From an uncultured Bacteroidales bacterium (lineage in GTDB: Bacteria; Bacteroidota; Bacteroidia; Bacteroidales; Bacteroidaceae), in NCBI GenBank assembly GCA_902783615.1, contig CACZRQ010000005.1, forward strand, positions 1 through 6,811: a stretch of DNA of 6,811 nt. Direction: 5' to 3'. The translations under genes were made by a program, and so were the position numbers. Each line of letters starts with the position of its first letter. Within the stretch, counting starts at the first letter, position 1. The notes beneath the pieces are model-generated. The model saw nothing but the letters and a program-made list of their open reading frames with translations, made no database searches and was not told the origin of the DNA. Positions 4,512 through 6,811 of the stretch are shown in pieces.

Positions 4512-5507
4512 ATGAAGAAAAATTTAATTATCATACGTCGTGTTAAGGACTTTTTGCTGAGTAAGCCCAGCAGGGAGTTCTTCATCTTCATGCTCTTTTT
4601 CGTGATTGCTTCGGCCTTCTGGCTGGTGCAGACATTGGATAGAGAATATGAGATGGAGGTGCTGGTGCCGGTGAAGTTGAAGAATGTGCCTGAGAATATT
4701 GTGATTACATCTGACTTCCCATCGGATTTAGTGGTGAATATTCGCGACAAGGGCAATACGTTGCTGAACTACCGCCTTACCAAACGCTTCTACCCCATTA
4801 CCATCGACTTTGCCGAGTATCAGACGCGTCGCCATCACGTGACCATCCTGAGTTCGACCTTCACGAAGGCCGTCACCTCACAGTTGAGTGCCAATACGCA
4901 CGTGGAATCCATCAAGCCCGACACACTGGAGTACTACTACTCGGAGGGCAAGTCGAAGAAGGTGCCCGTGAGGCTCAATGCCAAGGTGAGTGCCGGACAA
5001 CAGTATTACTTGAGCGATACGATCTTCAGTCCAGAGCAGGTGACTGTCTATGCGCCCCAAGGTTCCCTCGACACTATTAAAGTGGCCTATACCAAGTACT
5101 TCGAGGAGACACAGATAGAAGACACACTGCATCGTCAAGTGGAGCTGGTCAGCAGCAGGGGTGTCAAGTTTGTGCCCGACGTAGTGGACCTGAAGCTGGC
5201 AGTGGATATCTATACCGAGAAGACTGTGGAGGTACCTATTGAGGGGGTGAACTTCCCGGCAGACAAGACCTTGCGAGCTTTTCCTTCCAAAGTGAAGGTG
5301 ACTTTCCATGTGGGTCTGAGCAAATACCTCGACATCAAGCCTGAGGATTTCCACATATTGGTTACCTACGAAGAGCTGATGAAGTTGGGTGACGAGAAAT
5401 ACCAGGTGAAACTCAAGAAAGTGCCGGATGGTGTAAGTCAGATCCGTATCTATCCACAGCAGGTGGATTTCCTCATTGAAAATACCAACAAAAATGACTC
5501 CGAATAA
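4512..5507 (+). CDS. YbbR-domain (CdaR-like) membrane-anchored protein
   Basis: A 331-residue protein with a short basic N-terminus, one membrane anchor at about residues 22-41 (EFFIFMLFFVIASAFWLVQT), and an extracytoplasmic part made of YbbR-type beta repeats: about 46-140 (EYEMEVLVPVKLKNVPENI, then FPSDLVVNIRDKG), 150-245 (VPVRLNAKVSAGQQYYLSD, FSPEQVTVYAP) and 246-325 (VEVPIEGVNFPADKTLRAFP, SKVKVTFHVG). In Firmicutes, CdaR with this domain regulates the diadenylate cyclase CdaA. No cyclase gene is adjacent here, so that role cannot be transferred. The nusB-yajC-ybbR-coaE order links it to a housekeeping series. Its 3' end overlaps coaE by 14 bases, suggesting translational coupling. No Shine-Dalgarno site is visible. 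Envelope function is inferred. Confidence 0.9.
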   Translation: MKKNLIIIRRVKDFLLSKPSREFFIFMLFFVIASAFWLVQTLDREYEMEVLVPVKLKNVPENIVITSDFPSDLVVNIRDKGNTLLNYRLTKRFYPITIDFAEYQTRRHHVTILSSTFTKAVTSQLSANTHVESIKPDTLEYYYSEGKSKKVPVRLNAKVSAGQQYYLSDTIFSPEQVTVYAPQGSLDTIKVAYTKYFEETQIEDTLHRQVELVSSRGVKFVPDVVDLKLAVDIYTEKTVEVPIEGVNFPADKTLRAFPSKVKVTFHVGLSKYLDIKPEDFHILVTYEELMKLGDEKYQVKLKKVPDGVSQIRIYPQQVDFLIENTNKNDSE

Positions 5508-6081
5508 GATTGGCATCACAGGTGGCATTGGCAGTGGCAAGAGTGTTGTGTCGGTCATCTTCCATACCTTAGGCATCCCAGTCTATAACTGTGATGAAGA
5601 GTCTAAACGTCTCACTGTGAGTCATCCCGTAATCCGTGAGCATCTGGTTCATCTCGTGGGTCCTGATGTCTATCAGGACAATACGTTAAACAAACCTTAT
5701 CTAGCCAATTACCTCTTTGCCTCTGCCCAGCATGTGCAGCAGGTGAACGGCATCATCCATCCTGTGTTGAAAGATGATTTCCGGCAATGGGCAGCCAAGC
5801 AGGCAAGTCCTATCGTTGCCATGGAATCAGCCATCCTCTTCGAGGCAAAGTTCGAGGATGTGGTAGATCAGATTCTCATGGTTTATGCCCCTTTGGAGGT
5901 GCGCATTGCCCGCGCCATGCAACGCGACCATGCCACACGGGAGGCCATTGAAAGTCGCATCCGACAGCAGATGGATGATGAAGAAAAGCGAGTTCGCAGC
6001 CACTTTGTGATCGTCAATGATGGAAAAACACCCGTCATCCCGCAGGTTTTGGACTTTATTAACATGCTATCTGAAAAATAA
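5494..6081 (+). CDS. coaE: Dephospho-CoA kinase
   Basis: Catalyses the last step of coenzyme A synthesis: ATP-dependent phosphorylation of the 3'-hydroxyl of the ribose of dephospho-CoA. The P-loop GGIGSGKS is at residues 10-17, the DAD-like motif appears as NCD (Asp34 retained), followed by SKRL, the HP motif IIHPVLK at 88-93, ESAILFEA at 111-118, the lid-helix region PLEVRIARAMQRD at 133-145, and FVIVNDG near the C-terminus. The 195-residue length is normal. I chose the ATG at 5494 because it places the P-loop at the usual distance; an in-frame ATG at 5476 would add six residues lying inside ybbR. It overlaps ybbR by 14 bases. Confidence 0.96.
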   Translation: MTPNKIGITGGIGSGKSVVSVIFHTLGIPVYNCDEESKRLTVSHPVIREHLVHLVGPDVYQDNTLNKPYLANYLFASAQHVQQVNGIIHPVLKDDFRQWAAKQASPIVAMESAILFEAKFEDVVDQILMVYAPLEVRIARAMQRDHATREAIESRIRQQMDDEEKRVRSHFVIVNDGKTPVIPQVLDFINMLSEK

Positions 6082-6085
6082 TGCG

Positions 6086-6098
6086 TATCTTCGCAACG
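6086..6098 (+). promoter_or_regulatory. Possible promoter (-7 element) of the DUF5606 gene
   Basis: TATCTTCGCAACG is one base from TATCTTTGCAACG, a form often seen at Bacteroidota promoters. It is followed by a 25-base A-rich leader and AAGGAAAG, a reasonable ribosome binding site close to the start codon. No clear -33 element is seen inside the end of coaE. This suggests the DUF5606 gene has its own start in addition to read-through. Confidence 0.45.
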
Positions 6099-6123
6099 TA
6101 AAAATAAAAAACAAGGAAAGATT

Positions 6124-6528
6124 ATGTTGAACAAAATTTTATCTATTGCCGGCAAGCCAGGTCTGTACAAGCTGGTTTCTCAGGGCAAGAATATGTTGAT
6201 TGTTGAGTCGTTGTTGGACGGTCGTCGTTCTCCGGCTTATGGTAATGACAAGATTGTATCTTTAGGCGACATCTCTATGTTCACCAACGAGGAGGACGTT
6301 CCTCTGCGTCAGGTGCTTAAGAATATGCTGGAGAAGGAGCAGGGAGCTGAGGTGGCTCTTGATGCCAAGAAGGCGAAGGCTGATGAGTTGGCTGATTATC
6401 TCCAGACGGTTCTGCCCGATTTCGATCGCGACCGTGTGCATCCCAATGATATCCGCAAGCTGATTAGTTGGTACAATATCTTGGTTAAGAGCGGAAACAC
6501 GGAGTTTGAGGAAAAGGGCGACGATTGA
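6124..6528 (+). CDS. DUF5606 domain-containing protein
   Basis: A 134-residue cytoplasmic protein found across Bacteroidota, function unknown. The conserved N-terminal half (residues 1-65) begins LNKILSIAGKPGLYKLVSQGKNMLIVESL, followed by DGRRSPAYGNDKIVSLGDISMFTNEEDVPL. The C-terminal half (about 66-134) is helical and charged, with VHPNDIRKLISWYNILVKSG near the end and an acidic finish (EFEEKGDD). There is no signal peptide or membrane segment. A GGAAAG site lies just before the ATG. It follows coaE after 42 bases with its own possible promoter. Its TGA stop lies in the first unit of a NATTGAC repeat. The family call is firm; nothing in the sequence gives a reaction. Confidence 0.9.
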   Translation: MLNKILSIAGKPGLYKLVSQGKNMLIVESLLDGRRSPAYGNDKIVSLGDISMFTNEEDVPLRQVLKNMLEKEQGAEVALDAKKAKADELADYLQTVLPDFDRDRVHPNDIRKLISWYNILVKSGNTEFEEKGDD

Positions 6529-6557
6529 CAATTGACGATTGACGATTGACAATTGAG
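6523..6557. repeat. Heptamer repeat NATTGAC, first block
   Basis: Five 7-base units in a row: GATTGAC, AATTGAC, GATTGAC, GATTGAC, AATTGAG. The first unit contains the stop codon of the DUF5606 gene (6526-6528). A small hairpin with a TTC loop (6555-6565) follows immediately. Confidence 0.9.
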
Positions 6558-6572
6558 CTTCGCTCCAATCTT

Positions 6573-6621
6573 GTCACTACTCGGCATAGCCCAAGCAAGC
6601 TTGGCTCTGCTCTCGCTGCTT
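6573..6621. repeat. Palindromic repeat, inverted partner of 6745-6795
   Basis: This stretch (CACTACTCGGCATA, a CCAAGC-AA-GCTTGG hairpin at 6591-6604, then CTCTGCTCTCGCTGCT) is the reverse complement, with some changes, of the sequence at 6745-6795. The pair could form a long stem around the material between them. It carries no reading frame of note. Confidence 0.8.
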
Positions 6622-6632
6622 CAAGAAGTGAC

Positions 6633-6660
6633 AATTGACGATTGACCATTGACCATTGAC
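6633..6660. repeat. Heptamer repeat NATTGAC, second block
   Basis: Four 7-base units: AATTGAC, GATTGAC, CATTGAC, CATTGAC. The last unit provides the TGAC that starts the left arm of the hairpin at 6657-6673, so the heptamers run directly into the next element without a gap. Confidence 0.9.
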
Positions 6661-6741
6661 GCTGAAAGCGTCACCGCATAATAGCCGCGGGTTCGAAGAA
6701 CCTGCGGAATATGATGATACATTTATAATTGCACTCTGAAA
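6657..6741. repeat. Truncated copy of the GAA-triloop inverted-repeat element
   Basis: Hairpins TGACGCT-GAA-AGCGTCA (6657-6673) and CCGCGGGTTC-GAA-GAACCTGCGG (6685-6707), with the conserved CACCGCATAATAGCC between them, match 1141-1199 and 812-863. The next hairpin starts (GCACTCTGAAA, 6731-6741) but its right arm is missing; a different repeat begins there. Only the left third of the element is present. Confidence 0.8.
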
Positions 6742-6744
6742 CAA

Positions 6745-6795
6745 CGGAGCAGCGAGAGCAGAAGCCATGCTTGCATGGATTATGCCGAGTCGTGA
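6745..6795. repeat. Palindromic repeat, inverted partner of 6573-6621
   Basis: It contains GGAGCAGCGAGAGCAGA, a hairpin CCATGC-TT-GCATGG (6765-6778), then TATGCCGAGTCGTGAC. It is the inverted match of 6573-6621. The sequence from 6796 to the window end (GAGTTGCGGGAACC) may continue this or another repeat; no gene is visible there. Confidence 0.75.
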
Positions 6796-6811
6796 CGGAG
6801 TTGCGGGAACC

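Noticed and set aside
4878..5576. Leftward 232-codon frame
   Set aside because: It is antisense to ybbR and the start of coaE, both well supported; the His- and Leu-rich product is typical of an antisense shadow.
6262..6768. Leftward frames of 63-96 codons over the end of DUF5606 and the downstream spacer
   Set aside because: They read through NATTGAC heptamers and palindromic repeats, giving SIVN/QLSIV-like peptides with no recognisable domain.

Overview
The window comes from a member of the Bacteroidota, most likely a Prevotella-type (Prevotellaceae) genome. The evidence is the gene content (a long NusB, a YbbR protein, a PUR/DUF3276 protein, DUF5606, the CTC form of L25), Bacteroidota-type promoters (-33 TTTG and -7 TAnnTTTG, seen best upstream of rplY), few Shine-Dalgarno sites, and intergenic spacers packed with short palindromes. 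No tRNA, rRNA, CRISPR array, transposase, phage gene or toxin-antitoxin gene was seen.

Layout. The left part is transcribed leftward: a PUR/DUF3276 nucleic-acid-binding protein (2284-2685), ribosomal protein L25 (rplY, 1562-2143) and peptidyl-tRNA hydrolase (pth, 129-755). The right part is transcribed rightward: nusB (2834-3748), yajC (3956-4261), a YbbR-domain membrane-anchored protein (4512-5507), coaE (5494-6081, overlapping the previous gene by 14 bases) and a DUF5606 protein (6124-6528). The two groups diverge from 2686-2833. All eight genes look intact. They are housekeeping genes for translation (L25, Pth), transcription antitermination and rRNA synthesis (NusB), protein export (YajC), envelope function (YbbR) and coenzyme A synthesis (CoaE).

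The unusual material is between the genes. (1) 1-127 and 4245-4494 are strings of small hairpins, nearly all with 3-base loops, joined by a TTGA linker. The stem sequences differ from hairpin to hairpin but pairing is kept, and the two arrays share the same order of modules. (2) 770-1348 holds two copies of an inverted-repeat element built from 17-base hairpins with a CTGAAAG core; a truncated third copy is at 6657-6741. (3) 1330-1561 carries a 98-base tandem repeat that includes two extra copies of the 3' end of rplY. (4) 3766-3918 is a palindromic element made of C and G runs. (5) After the DUF5606 gene there are 7-base NATTGAC repeats and an inverted pair of another palindromic repeat.

Several of these repeats begin at, or contain, the stop codon of the neighbouring gene: pth, yajC and DUF5606 directly, and rplY by tail duplication. 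Loops readable as GNA (mostly GAA or GCA) on one strand recur in otherwise unrelated repeat families. I found no new protein system; the hairpin repeats are the part worth following up.
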